Positions 53,723 to 62,228 of a stretch of DNA of 64,000 bases are shown here, piece after piece. Under the pieces are notes generated by a model. It was not told the origin of the DNA. It saw nothing but the letters and a program-made list of their open reading frames with translations, and made no database searches. The position numbers and the translations under genes are program-made. Every line of letters begins with the position of its first letter. The first letter of the stretch is position 1. Source of the stretch: Arthrobacter sp. 135MFCol5.1 (GTDB lineage Bacteria > Actinomycetota > Actinomycetes > Actinomycetales > Micrococcaceae); contig NZ_KB895453.1 in NCBI RefSeq assembly GCF_000374865.1, positions 310,001 through 374,000 of the forward strand, in the 5' to 3' direction.

Positions 53723-54834
53723 GCCGCGCCAGCCTTGGCGGCGGAGGCGAACGCCGTGCCGGCGATGGCCTCGAAGCGGGTGTCGTAAAGATCTGCCGCC
53801 GTCAACTGCGGCTTCTTCTGCTCGCGCGCCAGCAGGTCGATGGTTTCCTGGTGCCGGGCGATCGCGTCGGTCCACGTGGTGGGCAGGTCGCGTTTGCCGG
53901 TGGCGTCGATCAGGTACTGGCCATCCTCACGGGACAGGCCCTGGTCCTTGACGTAGTAGCCCTCCAGCCACTCGGCCGGGTGGTCCTCGATCCAGCGCTG
54001 CGCCTTGCCCCAGACCTTCGCGTAGCCGGCAAGGGCGGCAGCCTTGGCGGGATCGGCCAGGACTTTGGCGGGGGAGTAGAGGAGGCTGGGATCATCGCGC
54101 AGCCCGTGGCGGAGGGTGCTGGCGCCGTCGGCCTTGTACTTGGCCAGGTAGCGCTTGATCTGGACGCCGCCCAGCGGAGCCGCGTCCACCTGCTTGCTGG
54201 CCAGCGCCGTGGCGTAGGCGTCCCCGGTGCTGGGGAGCTCCACGAGCTTGACGTCTTCCTGCTTGAGGCCGGCTTTGTCCAGGATGCGCAGCACCAGGGC
54301 GCCCTGTGCCTGGCCCGGGGAGTAGGCCACTTTCTTCCCGCGCAGCTCCTCGAGCTTGCGGATGCCGGCTCCCGGCGCCACACCGAGCTCGTAGATGGGG
54401 TGGTTCACCGCGTCCTGCCGGTAGCCGGCGGCGATGATGCGGACGTCCAGCCCGGTCCAGGTGGCGTGGATGGGCGGAATGTCCGCCACTGACCCGACGT
54501 CCAGGGCGTTGGCGCGGAAGGCCTCGGTGGTCTGCGGGCCGCCGGAGATGTTGGCGAATTCCACCGTAAAGCCGTCCAGGTCCTTGATCAGGCCGGACAG
54601 TTCCAAGGCCACTTTGATGCTGGGATCTCCCACCGTGATGGTGGTCCCGGCCGGGACGGAGGCGGCCAGCGGTCCAAGGGATGACTGGCTGATGCGTTCG
54701 CCGCCCGCGGTGGCGGCACCGCCGCAGGCTGAGAGCAGCCCCGCGGCAGGCAGGGCCAGGAGGGCGCCCAGGGCGCGGCGGCGGGTAAACGTCCGAGCGG
54801 GGCCGGGGCGGGGCGGGGATGCTGGGAAGGACAT
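53719..54834 (-). CDS. ABC substrate-binding lipoprotein (SsuA-like)
   Basis: 371 aa. Signal region TRRRALGALLALPAAGLLSA with twin-Arg-like RRR and a lipobox ending LSAC (Cys37) anchors it outside. Ligand-domain motifs: DVGSVADIPPIHATWTGLDV, ELRGKKVAYSPGQAQGALVL, QVDAAPLGGVQIKRYLAKYK. This is the aliphatic-sulfonate/nitrate binding fold. First gene of the transport-monooxygenase unit; AAAGGAA precedes ATG 54834. Confidence 0.88.
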   Translation of the reverse strand: MSFPASPPRPGPARTFTRRRALGALLALPAAGLLSACGGAATAGGERISQSSLGPLAASVPAGTTITVGDPSIKVALELSGLIKDLDGFTVEFANISGGPQTTEAFRANALDVGSVADIPPIHATWTGLDVRIIAAGYRQDAVNHPIYELGVAPGAGIRKLEELRGKKVAYSPGQAQGALVLRILDKAGLKQEDVKLVELPSTGDAYATALASKQVDAAPLGGVQIKRYLAKYKADGASTLRHGLRDDPSLLYSPAKVLADPAKAAALAGYAKVWGKAQRWIEDHPAEWLEGYYVKDQGLSREDGQYLIDATGKRDLPTTWTDAIARHQETIDLLAREQKKPQLTAADLYDTRFEAIAGTAFASAAKAGAA

Positions 54835-55152
54835 GGTGTTCCTTTCGGGAAGATTCCGGGTACGACGACGGCACCCGGGATGGGTGCCCGGGTGGGCGTG
54901 GGAGGTTGGTGGCGCCTGAACGGCGCTGGGTGCGTGTTTTTGCGCTGATGCCTCAGGTGGTGCGTACGGCTTGGCCGGTGCCGTGGAAACACCTAAACAC
55001 GGCCTGTGGGATCTTGGCCAGCACCACGCAACGGACGCTCAACGCGGCGAAATGGCGCTACTTATGGCGCCATCCTGGAGACAAAGCAGGCAACCCGGCG
55101 CCATGAACCGCAACGGACGTTAATGTGACTGGACGTCCGCGAAGGCCCGTCG
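54835..55152. promoter_or_regulatory. Leader of the SsuABC-like unit with GGCGCCAT repeats
   Basis: About 318 bases without a gene. ATGGCGCT (55052-55059), ATGGCGCC (55064-55071) and its complement GGCGCCAT (55097-55104) cluster about 220-270 bases upstream of the binding-protein gene and may bind a sulfur regulator. A hairpin-prone CACCCGG/CCGGGTG region lies near 54870-54895. No riboswitch family was recognised. Confidence 0.35.
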
Positions 55153-55800
55153 TCAGGCGCGGAAAAGCCTCCTGCCGAGGCCCTGGAAGAACCCCGGTTC
55201 CAGCGCAGGGTCGATGACGGCCGGCCGTGCACCGGGATCCGTCCCCCAACGTTCCACCGGCCGGCGCCTGTTGTTCCAGTCGACCGCCCCGAACTCCGGA
55301 TTGTAGAGCGGCGGGTCTACCCCTTCCGCAGTGAAGATGGCCCACATCCAGTCAGGGATGCAGTCCGCCGTCCGGGGGTAGGCCAGGAGTTGGCGTGCCC
55401 AGATGGACGCACCAGCCGGTTCCGCGCCGGGGTGCCACCGGCCGTCGTCCGTCTTCTTGAGAAGTTCCTCATCAAAGAGCTCCACCACTCCGGGGCGGTC
55501 AGGGTAAACATGGACCTCCGCCGAGGTCCAGGTTCCGATACCCGGTTCGTAGGCCCGGCTGCGGTATTCGTCCAGCCATACGATCAGCGCCTCGTAGGAG
55601 AACTCTTCCTTGCCATCCGCAAGGTCACGAAGTTTGCCGCCGGTACGGGCACAGCCGTGGCCCAGGGTACTGGAGCCCCGGTGGACCAGCACTTGCACCA
55701 CTTCCTCAGTCCCGCGGGCAAACCCGGCGGGACCAAAGGCCTCACGGCTGAGCCGTTCAAGCCCTTCAATGACGAACGGATCCGCTCTTAGGTCACGCAC
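55153..55800 (-). CDS. Hypothetical protein, unrecognised family
   Basis: 215 aa from GTG 55800. Alpha/beta composition without signal peptide or membrane segment. Notable segments: LVHRGSSTLGHGCARTGGKL, YEALIVWLDEYRSRAYEPGI and EVHVYPDRPGVVELFDEEL, and a Trp-rich middle (SIWARQLLAYPRTADCIPDW). The look is vaguely that of toxin-immunity or SMI1/Imm-type proteins, but I cannot place it. Stands between the transport unit and the XRE gene. Confidence 0.6.
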   Translation of the reverse strand: MRDLRADPFVIEGLERLSREAFGPAGFARGTEEVVQVLVHRGSSTLGHGCARTGGKLRDLADGKEEFSYEALIVWLDEYRSRAYEPGIGTWTSAEVHVYPDRPGVVELFDEELLKKTDDGRWHPGAEPAGASIWARQLLAYPRTADCIPDWMWAIFTAEGVDPPLYNPEFGAVDWNNRRRPVERWGTDPGARPAVIDPALEPGFFQGLGRRLFRA

Positions 55801-55850
55801 GGACAGGTCACCGGCTTTCTGTTGACTGAGGATGGAACGGTGGCCCGGTG

Positions 55851-56744
55851 TCAGGCCCGCACGCGGCCCTGGGCCAAGCCGGCAATATTCTCGGTGACCG
55901 CCCAGGACGCAAGGAGCTTGAGGGCTTCCTCGGAGGGGCTGCCGGGGGTGGCCGGATACACGGTGAGGGTATGTCCGGGGTCCTCCTCCAGCCCGAGGAC
56001 CTGGTAGTTCAGCTCAAGGAGCCCCACCACCGGGTGCTGGAAGAACTTGGTGCCCGCGTAGTGGCGCCGGACGTTGTGCGCGGCCCACAGGCTGCGGAAT
56101 TCGTCGCTGCGCATGGACAGTTCGCCGATGAGTTCCGCGATCCCCTTGTCATGCGGATTGCGGCCGGCCTCGCGGCGGAGGATGGCCACGTTGGTGTTCG
56201 CTGCCCGCTCCCAGTCCGTGTAGAAGTTGTGGGCTCGGGGGTCCAGGAAGATGAACCGCGAGTGGTTGGCCGGCCGCGACGGAGTGCGGTACATGTCCGA
56301 ATAGAGCGCATAGCCCAGGGTGTTGGCAGCCACGATGTCCAAACGGTTGTTGCCAATAAAGGCCGGTGCCCCCGTGATGGTGTCCAGGAGGTACTGCAGC
56401 TCCGGCCGCACCGCCGTGGACGCGGAACCGCCGGCGCCCGCAGCCCGCTTGCGTCCCGAGGTGTTGGCTGTCCGTGCCAGGTCATAGAGGTGGTCGTGTT
56501 CGGCCCGGTCCAGTTCCAGGGCGCCGGCAATGGCATCCAGGACGCTGTCCGAGACGCCATTGAGGTTGCCCCGTTCCAGGCGCGTGTAGTAGTCCACGCT
56601 GACGCCCGCCAGCCGGGCTACCTCCTCGCGCCGCAGCCCCGGGACCCGGCGCCGGCCGCCGTACGGTTCAATGCCTGCCTGCTCGGGGGTGATGCGTCCA
56701 CGGCGGGAGGAGAGGAACTGCCGTACCTCGGCTCGGTTATCCAT
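55851..56744 (-). CDS. XRE regulator with MmyB-like ligand-binding domain
   Basis: 297 aa. [62 protein letters not shown]. MmyB-like domain: PAFIGNNRLDIVAANTLGYA, RFIFLDPRAHNFYTDWERAA and the KFFQHPVVGLLELNYQVLGL core. Divergent from the alcohol dehydrogenase at 56885; the shared 33-bp element B (56784-56816) lies between, making this protein the best candidate for binding all three copies. Confidence 0.87.
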   Translation of the reverse strand: MDNRAEVRQFLSSRRGRITPEQAGIEPYGGRRRVPGLRREEVARLAGVSVDYYTRLERGNLNGVSDSVLDAIAGALELDRAEHDHLYDLARTANTSGRKRAAGAGGSASTAVRPELQYLLDTITGAPAFIGNNRLDIVAANTLGYALYSDMYRTPSRPANHSRFIFLDPRAHNFYTDWERAANTNVAILRREAGRNPHDKGIAELIGELSMRSDEFRSLWAAHNVRRHYAGTKFFQHPVVGLLELNYQVLGLEEDPGHTLTVYPATPGSPSEEALKLLASWAVTENIAGLAQGRVRA

Positions 56745-56783
56745 AGGGACCACGTTACGACGATTCCGCGAACCGTAAGGAGG

Positions 56784-56841
56784 GTCTGCCAAAACCAGTT
56801 TCGGCAAGACCCTCGCCAACTGCCGGCGCTGCGGGTTTGAT
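56784..56841 (+). promoter_or_regulatory. Shared 33-bp element, copy B, between XRE gene and alcohol dehydrogenase
   Basis: 56784-56816 contains the near-dyad GCCAAAACCAGTTTCGGC (arms 8 bp, one mismatch) and is followed by TTTGATG at 56836, the same 52-base offset as copy A. It lies between divergent genes, so it may regulate both. Confidence 0.65.
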
Positions 56842-56884
56842 GTACTTGTCCGCTTTCAGCCGTTCAGCATTTGGAGGACCCAGC

Positions 56885-57901
56885 ATGCGCGCAACCATCA
56901 TGCACGCCCCCGGAGACGTCCGCGTCGAGGACCGTGACAAACCAGCCGTCCAGCGGCCCACGGACGCGGTCATCAAGCTCGTTGCCGCCTGCGTGTGCGG
57001 GTCCGATTTGTGGCCCTACCGAGGCGCCGACAAGCTGGCCCGGCCGCAGCCCATGGGCCACGAGTACGTGGGCATCGTCGAAGAAATCGGCGCCGACGTG
57101 AAGAACGTCCAACCGGGCCAATTCGTCGTGGGGTCCTTCTTCGCCTCGGACAACACCTGTGAGATCTGCCGTTCCGGCTACCAAAGCGGCTGCGTCCACC
57201 GCCAGGGCGTGGGCGGCGCCCAGGCCGAATACCTGCGCGTCCCGCTGGCGGACGGCACCCTGGTGGCTACCCCGGAAATGCCCGACGACGCACACATTCC
57301 ATCCTTGCTTGCTGCCTCCGATGTGCTGGGCACCGGATGGTTCGCCGCCAAAGCAGCCGAGGTGGGCCCTGGCAAGACTGTAGCGGTCGTGGGTGACGGC
57401 GCGGTGGGGCTCTTGGGGATCCTGGCAGCCAAGCAGATGGGCGCCGGGAAGATCATCGCCATGTCCAGGCATGCGGACCGGCAGGCACTGGCCCGCGAGT
57501 TCGGTGCCACCGACATTGTCGAAGAACGTGGTGACGCTGGCGTGAAAAAGATCAAGGAACTCACGGGCGGGCTCGGCGCACACTCGGTTATCGAGGCCGT
57601 GGGCACCCAGGAATCGATGCTGCAGGCCATCCACGCCACCCGCGCCGGAGGCCACGTAGGGTTCGTGGGCGTCTCCCATGATGTGGCGCTGCCCGGCCGG
57701 GACCTCTTCTACTCGCACGTCCACCTGCACGGCGGCCCTGCCCCGGTCAGGCAGTACCTGCCCGAGCTGATCGACCGGATCCTCCGCGGCGAGATCAATC
57801 CCGGCAAGGTGTTTGACCTTGAACTTCCCCTGGAACAGGCAGCGGAGGCGTACAAGGCCATGGACGAACGCCGGGCCATCAAGGTGCTCCTGCGCCCGTG
57901 A
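56885..57901 (+). CDS. Zinc-dependent alcohol dehydrogenase family protein
   Basis: 338 aa MDR enzyme. Catalytic zinc ligands Cys38 (VCGSD) and His59-Glu60 (GHEYVG); structural Cys segment reads CEICRSGYQSGC, shorter than the usual four-Cys lobe, so the structural zinc site may be partial. Rossmann domain VAVVGDGAVGLLGILAAKQM. NAD(P)-linked oxidation of alcohols or reduction of aldehydes. GGAGGA precedes ATG 56885. Confidence 0.88.
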   Translation: MRATIMHAPGDVRVEDRDKPAVQRPTDAVIKLVAACVCGSDLWPYRGADKLARPQPMGHEYVGIVEEIGADVKNVQPGQFVVGSFFASDNTCEICRSGYQSGCVHRQGVGGAQAEYLRVPLADGTLVATPEMPDDAHIPSLLAASDVLGTGWFAAKAAEVGPGKTVAVVGDGAVGLLGILAAKQMGAGKIIAMSRHADRQALAREFGATDIVEERGDAGVKKIKELTGGLGAHSVIEAVGTQESMLQAIHATRAGGHVGFVGVSHDVALPGRDLFYSHVHLHGGPAPVRQYLPELIDRILRGEINPGKVFDLELPLEQAAEAYKAMDERRAIKVLLRP

Positions 57902-57939
57902 CCACGGTCCTGCCCCCGACTGGAGGCCGTCGAGGGTAG

Positions 57940-57972
57940 GACTCCCAAGACCAGTTACAACAGGGCCACCCT
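57940..57972 (+). promoter_or_regulatory. Shared element, copy C, before the second alcohol dehydrogenase
   Basis: GACTCCCAAGACCAGTTACA and onward matches copy A at 23 of its first 28 positions. TTTCAC follows at offset 53, where copies A and B have TTTGAT. It lies about 80-110 bases before the ATG at 58051. Confidence 0.5.
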
Positions 57973-58050
57973 GGCCGCCTCAACACACAGGGTTTCACCA
58001 GGGAAGCCCTTGTAGCATCGAGTTATCCCCCAACAGATCAGAGGAGAACC

Positions 58051-59091
58051 ATGACTACCGTCAAGGCTTATGCATCCCCGTCCGCAACGGAGGACCTGGT
58101 GGCCACCACCATTGAACGCCGCGAGGTGGGTCCGCACGATGTCATGATCGAAATCAAGTTCGCCGGCATCTGCCACTCGGACATCCACACCGTCCGCGGC
58201 GACTGGGGCCCGCAGCAGTACCCGCTGGTCCCCGGCCACGAAATCGCCGGCATCGTCACCGAGGTTGGCTCGGCCGTCACCAAGCATGCAGTCGGCGACC
58301 GCGTGGGTGTTGGCTGCATGGTCAACTCCTGCAAGGAGTGCGTCAACTGCCAGAAGGGCGAGGAGCAGTACTGCCTCAAGGGCAACGTGGGCACCTATGG
58401 CGCCGTTGACCGCGATGGCACCATCACCCAGGGCGGCTACTCCACCCACGTCGTGGTGACCGAGGACTTCGTGGTGACCATCCCTGAGGGCATCGACCTC
58501 GACGTTGCCGCGCCGCTGCTGTGCGCAGGCATCACCACCTACTCGCCCCTGCGCCACTGGGGTGCCGGCCCCGGCAAGAACGTAGCCGTCGTCGGCCTCG
58601 GCGGGCTGGGCCACATGGCCGTCAAGCTCGCCCACGCCATGGGCGCCGAAGTGACCGTCCTGTCGCAGTCGCTGAAGAAGCAGGAAGACGGCCTGAAGCT
58701 GGGCGCCGACCACTACTACGCGACCAGCGACGAGAACACCTTCTCCGAGCTCGCCGGATCCTTCGACCTGATCATCAACACGGTCAGTGCCTCGATCGAC
58801 ATCAGCTCCTACCTGGGCCTCCTGAAGCTGGACGGCGCGCTGGTGAACGTCGGTGCCCCGGCCGAGCCGCTTCCTGTCAACGCCTTCGCACTGATCGGCG
58901 GGCGCCGCTCCTTCGCCGGTTCCATGATCGGCGGGATCCGTGAAACCCAGGAGATGCTCAACTTCTGCGCCGAGCACCACCTGGGCGCCGAGATCGAGGT
59001 CATCCCGGCCGAGAAGATCAACGAGGCCTACGAGCGCGTCCTCGCCTCGGATGTCCGGTACCGGTTCGTGATCGATACCGCCACCCTCTAA
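58051..59091 (+). CDS. NAD(P)-dependent alcohol dehydrogenase (cinnamyl/YahK type)
   Basis: 346 aa. Catalytic zinc: Cys41 in [16 protein letters not shown], His63-Glu64 in VPGHEIAG. Structural zinc four-Cys lobe [20 protein letters not shown] is complete. Cofactor loop [20 protein letters not shown]. This branch (CAD family) reduces a broad range of aldehydes with NADPH. GAGGAG precedes ATG 58051. It shares an upstream element with the other dehydrogenase and the MFS exporter. Confidence 0.9.
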   Translation: MTTVKAYASPSATEDLVATTIERREVGPHDVMIEIKFAGICHSDIHTVRGDWGPQQYPLVPGHEIAGIVTEVGSAVTKHAVGDRVGVGCMVNSCKECVNCQKGEEQYCLKGNVGTYGAVDRDGTITQGGYSTHVVVTEDFVVTIPEGIDLDVAAPLLCAGITTYSPLRHWGAGPGKNVAVVGLGGLGHMAVKLAHAMGAEVTVLSQSLKKQEDGLKLGADHYYATSDENTFSELAGSFDLIINTVSASIDISSYLGLLKLDGALVNVGAPAEPLPVNAFALIGGRRSFAGSMIGGIRETQEMLNFCAEHHLGAEIEVIPAEKINEAYERVLASDVRYRFVIDTATL

Positions 59092-59104
59092 AGCACCACC
59101 ACGT

Positions 59105-59140
59105 GCGGCGGGCCGGCTCCGAAAGGGGCCGGCCCGCCGT
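59105..59140. terminator. Bidirectional hairpin terminator with GAAA tetraloop
   Basis: Stem arms 59105-59120 and 59125-59140 (core GGCGGGCCGGC) with loop GAAA, 14 bases after the dehydrogenase stop and 41 before the convergent gene stop. Very stable, no clear T-run. Confidence 0.75.
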
Positions 59141-59180
59141 CGTGCTTAACCCGTGGGTGAAGGACGACGCCGGACCGGCC

Positions 59181-60218
59181 TCACGGCGCGAGGCTTCGCA
59201 GGATCGACGCGGCCGGGCCCGCCGTGGTGGTCCGGTAGTTGATGCCTGCCCAGAGGTTCAGCCCTTCCGGATCCCCTGCGGCTGAAGCCGCGGCACGCAG
59301 GGGAGTGGTGAGGTGGTGGATTTCCGGGTACCCGTAGGGGGCATCGGCGTCGTGGCGGCGCATGAACGCGTTGTACAGCCCGCGGGCATTGCGGCCGGAA
59401 AACGCACGGGTAACGGCGGTGGTGGTGAAATGCTCCGGGGACGCCAGTGCCGCCCGATGCGCCGGTTTGGTTCCGGCTTCGCCGGCACGGAGGAAAGCCG
59501 TGCCGGCCTGGACGGCTGCTGCACCGATGCTGAGGGCGGCCCGCGTTTCGTTCGCGGTGGTGATCCCGCCGGCCGCGACCAGGGGCACGTCGAGGTCGGA
59601 CAGCTCCTCGAGGATCCCGTGCAGGGGCACCTCCGGCGGGGCGCCGGCGGCGTCGAAGGTGCCGCGGTGGCCGCCGGCCTCGGGCCCTTGGACGCAGAGG
59701 GCATCCGCACCCCGGGTAAGTGCCTGGAGTGCCTCGTCCCGGCCGGTCACCGTGGCCATGACGTACACCCCGCGTTTCTTCAGGGAATCCACAACGTCTG
59801 CACCGGGAAAATCGAAGGTAAAGGACACCACCGCCGGTGCCAGGTCCAGCAGGACCTCGAGCTTCCTGTCCCAGCCGTCATCGTCGTGCCGTGGATCCCC
59901 CAGTTCGACGCCGAAGCGTTCGGCGTCGGGGGCGAGCGAGGCGGCATAGCGCTGCAGGGCGTCGGGAGTGATGACGGAGGGCTGGGGGACAAAGAGGTTG
60001 ACACCGAAGGGTGCGCCCGTGTGTTCCCTGACGGCGTCAATGTCGGCGCGCATCGCGTCCGCCGTCTTATACCCGGCGGCCAGGAAACCCAGGCCGCCGC
60101 CGGCGCTGACCGCAACCGCCAGCTCCGGAGTGGACGGCCCGCCCGCCATGGGCGCCTGGATGACGGGCAGTTCCAGGGACCTGGGACTGAACCGACGTGG
60201 TTTCCGCTCGCTGTTCAA
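59181..60218 (-). CDS. Nitronate monooxygenase family (FMN-binding TIM barrel)
   Basis: 345 aa. Hallmarks: LPVIQAPMAGGPSTPELAVA at the start, GGGLGFLAAGYK, VSFTFDFPGADVVDSLKKRG, ALCVQGPEAGGHRGTFD and VPLVAAGGITTANETRAALS followed by GAAAVQAGTAFL. Oxidises propionate-3-nitronate or nitroalkanes, or acts as an enoyl reductase-like enzyme. Stands alone between convergent and same-strand neighbours. No ribosome site strong enough to fix the start beyond doubt. Confidence 0.88.
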   Translation of the reverse strand: MNSERKPRRFSPRSLELPVIQAPMAGGPSTPELAVAVSAGGGLGFLAAGYKTADAMRADIDAVREHTGAPFGVNLFVPQPSVITPDALQRYAASLAPDAERFGVELGDPRHDDDGWDRKLEVLLDLAPAVVSFTFDFPGADVVDSLKKRGVYVMATVTGRDEALQALTRGADALCVQGPEAGGHRGTFDAAGAPPEVPLHGILEELSDLDVPLVAAGGITTANETRAALSIGAAAVQAGTAFLRAGEAGTKPAHRAALASPEHFTTTAVTRAFSGRNARGLYNAFMRRHDADAPYGYPEIHHLTTPLRAAASAAGDPEGLNLWAGINYRTTTAGPAASILRSLAP

Positions 60219-60363
60219 CTCATGCCTCCCGGGCCGGCTGCGCCTACCTGACGAATGCTACGCCGGTCCTGCTCCGGCACGAAGCGGCGGGGATGGAGCC
60301 GCCGGTAAGGACCCGCCGGTATGGACCGGTCGTGACAGGGCCGGGGCGTGCGGGGGAACGTCC

Positions 60364-60708
60364 CTAGGCGTCGTGGCTTCCTGCCGCCACCGGGCCTGCG
60401 GGCGCAATCCGCGCCACCGTGACCTTCACGGAAACGTCCGCCGGGGCAAAGTGCTTCCGGACCGCGGCGGCAACACCACGGACCACATCCGGGGTACGGG
60501 CCTCCGAGCTGACGCCTACCCGCACGGTCACCTCGGTGCGGCCGTCCTGGTCACGGACGTCCACGAGGGCGTCGTTTTCCGGCTCCGCGGCCCGCGGGTT
60601 CAGTACGGACGCGGCCCGGGCCGGCAGGCGCTGCCACAGGCTCCGTGCGGGAAATACTTCCGTGACGCCGTCGACCGATATGACGACGCTCTTCAATGGT
60701 GTGGTCAC
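60364..60708 (-). CDS. Small Asp23-operon protein
   Basis: 114 aa from GTG 60708. Strands VVISVDGVTEVFPA and EVTVRVGVSSEARTPDVVRG then VAAAVRKHFAPADVSVKVTV follow the alternating pattern of Asp23/Gls24 beta-alpha-beta proteins, and context supports it: its start overlaps the preceding anti-sigma-Asp23 gene by four bases. Last gene of the unit. Probably a cell-envelope stress component; similarity is weak. Confidence 0.65.
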   Translation of the reverse strand: MTTPLKSVVISVDGVTEVFPARSLWQRLPARAASVLNPRAAEPENDALVDVRDQDGRTEVTVRVGVSSEARTPDVVRGVAAAVRKHFAPADVSVKVTVARIAPAGPVAAGSHDA

Positions 60709-61286
60709 TGTTCCTCCCGGGGGGCGTCGATGACGTCGGTGATGGTGATGTCGATGGCCGCAATGGTCAATTCCGTGTGCCTGGCCAGCGCCTCGGCCAG
60801 ATCCTGCCGCAGCGATGCCGCACTGTCCATGAGGTGTTGGCCGAACAGCACGGCGAGGTCCGCGCGGACCGTCACCGGCTCTCCGGGGAGGGTGACGTCG
60901 CCGTCGAGCTTTACGCGTCCGGCTACTGTCCCTGGCAGGTTGTCAGCCACGGACCGGACCAGCGCAAGCACGGCCCCTTCCGTTTCGGACAGCGTGTCGG
61001 CGGGGTCGTCGGACCGCAGCGGGATGGTCCTGCCGGGCCGCAGTTCCAAGGCGAGGTTCGCCAGGATGTCCTTCATCCACTCGTCCGTGCCACTGCCGGC
61101 CGCGGCAACGTCGCTGGCAAAGAGCTCGTTGCCGGCGGCGGAAAGCCGGCGGAGGGAGTCGAGCCCGTTGCGGCATTCCGGGCAGGATTCCAGGTGGTGC
61201 GGGTCGGCGAATTCACCCGTGTCCAGGTAGATGCTGAGTTCCTCAAGTGTGTGGCCGCACTCGAATGTGTCGTGGGGCATGCTCAT
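60705..61286 (-). CDS. Asp23/Gls24-like protein with N-terminal anti-sigma zinc motif
   Basis: 193 aa. Residues 31-38 form H-x3-C-x2-C (HLESCPEC), with Cys10/His12 upstream: the ZAS-type motif of zinc anti-sigma factors. After a short helical linker the C-terminal ~120 residues (IPLRSDDPADTLSETEGAVL, GRVKLDGDVTLPGEPVTVRA, DLAVLFGQHLMDSAASLRQD) are Asp23/Gls24-like. The ATG overlaps the ECF sigma stop by four bases, the standard sigma/anti-sigma layout. Likely binds the sigma factor and may release it when the envelope is stressed (inference). Confidence 0.75.
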   Translation of the reverse strand: MSMPHDTFECGHTLEELSIYLDTGEFADPHHLESCPECRNGLDSLRRLSAAGNELFASDVAAAGSGTDEWMKDILANLALELRPGRTIPLRSDDPADTLSETEGAVLALVRSVADNLPGTVAGRVKLDGDVTLPGEPVTVRADLAVLFGQHLMDSAASLRQDLAEALARHTELTIAAIDITITDVIDAPREEQ

Positions 61287-61867
61287 CGCCAATCCTCCAT
61301 TTCGCGGACCAAGGCAGTCCTGGCACGGGCAAGCCGCCCCCGGACACTGGCTGGGCTGATGTTCAGGGTTTGCGCAATTTCTTCGTAGCTCTGTCCGTTG
61401 ATCTCTTTCAGGATCCAGCAGCGCCGCTGCTCTTCGGGCAGGGTGGCCAGGGCCGCCTTCAGCGATTCGATGCCGGCGCCGGCCACCGCTGTCGTCTCGG
61501 GCCCGGCTCCGGGCGAGACAGTGTCCGGCGGCGCGTCGTCCTCCCCGCCGGCCAGGCTGGTGTGGTTCCTGCGGCGGCGCAGCAAATCGATGCTCCGGCT
61601 GCCGGTCAGCCGCAGCAGCCACCCTTTGACGGCCGCCGGGTCGCGCAGGGTGTCCAGTTGCTTCCACGCTTGGACCAGCGCTTCCTGCACGGCGTCGTCG
61701 GCGTCCGCGTAGGAACCTGTCAGCCTGCGCGCGGAGGCCCGCATGTGTGGGCCGTAGCGCCGGGCGAGGGCTTCAAAGGCCGCCGTGTCGCCGTCGGCCG
61801 CCCTGCCCACCAAAATGGCATCGGGGACCAGATCCAACTGGTCCCGCATCAAGGGTGAACCTGTCAC
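61283..61867 (-). CDS. ECF-type RNA polymerase sigma factor
   Basis: 194 aa. Region 2: FEALARRYGPHMRASARRLT, ADADDAVQEALVQAWKQLDT. Region 4: LATLPEEQRRCWILKEINGQ, YEEIAQTLNISPASVRGRLA with the usual ARARTALVREM end. Directs transcription of stress genes, probably including this operon. Starts GTG 61867 with AGGG upstream; ATG 61849 is possible. Followed by its putative anti-sigma partner. Confidence 0.88.
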   Translation of the reverse strand: MTGSPLMRDQLDLVPDAILVGRAADGDTAAFEALARRYGPHMRASARRLTGSYADADDAVQEALVQAWKQLDTLRDPAAVKGWLLRLTGSRSIDLLRRRRNHTSLAGGEDDAPPDTVSPGAGPETTAVAGAGIESLKAALATLPEEQRRCWILKEINGQSYEEIAQTLNISPASVRGRLARARTALVREMEDWR

Positions 61868-61963
61868 CGAACCCTGCTTTCACTATCGGCGCGAACGCCT
61901 CACGCGCGGCAGGCAGGTCCGCGGACCGCCGTGGCGGTGCCGCGGGCCTGCCGCGGGGATTGG

Positions 61964-62194
61964 CTAGTCTTTGCGGAAACCTTCTTTGACCTTGGCGGCA
62001 GCGTCCTTGAGGTTGCTGCCGATGCCCTTGGCTGCGTCCTTGACCTTCTCGCCCGCTTCCTGGAGTTTCGCCTGCGCCTGGTCCCGCTGGCCTTCACGTT
62101 CCAGCTCCTCGTTGCCGGTCAGCTTGCCGGCACCTTCCTTGGCGGCGCCGAGGTGGTTGGTTGCCGCGTTGTTGAGCTTGTCGTCGAGTCCCAC
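61964..62194 (-). CDS. CsbD-family stress protein
   Basis: 76 aa, helical and highly charged: MGLDDKLNNAATNHLGAAKE, GAGKLTGNEELEREGQRDQA, then KVKDAAKGIGSNLKDAAAKV. CsbD proteins are induced by general stress in many bacteria; function unknown. It lies between the AmaP-like and sigma genes, fitting an envelope-stress operon. Confidence 0.92.
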   Translation of the reverse strand: MGLDDKLNNAATNHLGAAKEGAGKLTGNEELEREGQRDQAQAKLQEAGEKVKDAAKGIGSNLKDAAAKVKEGFRKD

Positions 62195-62228
62195 GATGGT
62201 GTGCCTTTCTGTCGTGTTCGGTTTCGTG

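Noticed and set aside
54835..55152. SAM or other sulfur riboswitch
   Set aside because: No conserved core or stem arrangement of a known riboswitch class could be traced.
60942..61667. Longer start for the anti-sigma/Asp23 protein (back to 61667)
   Set aside because: The extension is antisense-frame shadow of the sigma gene; ATG 61286 with a four-base overlap is the natural start.
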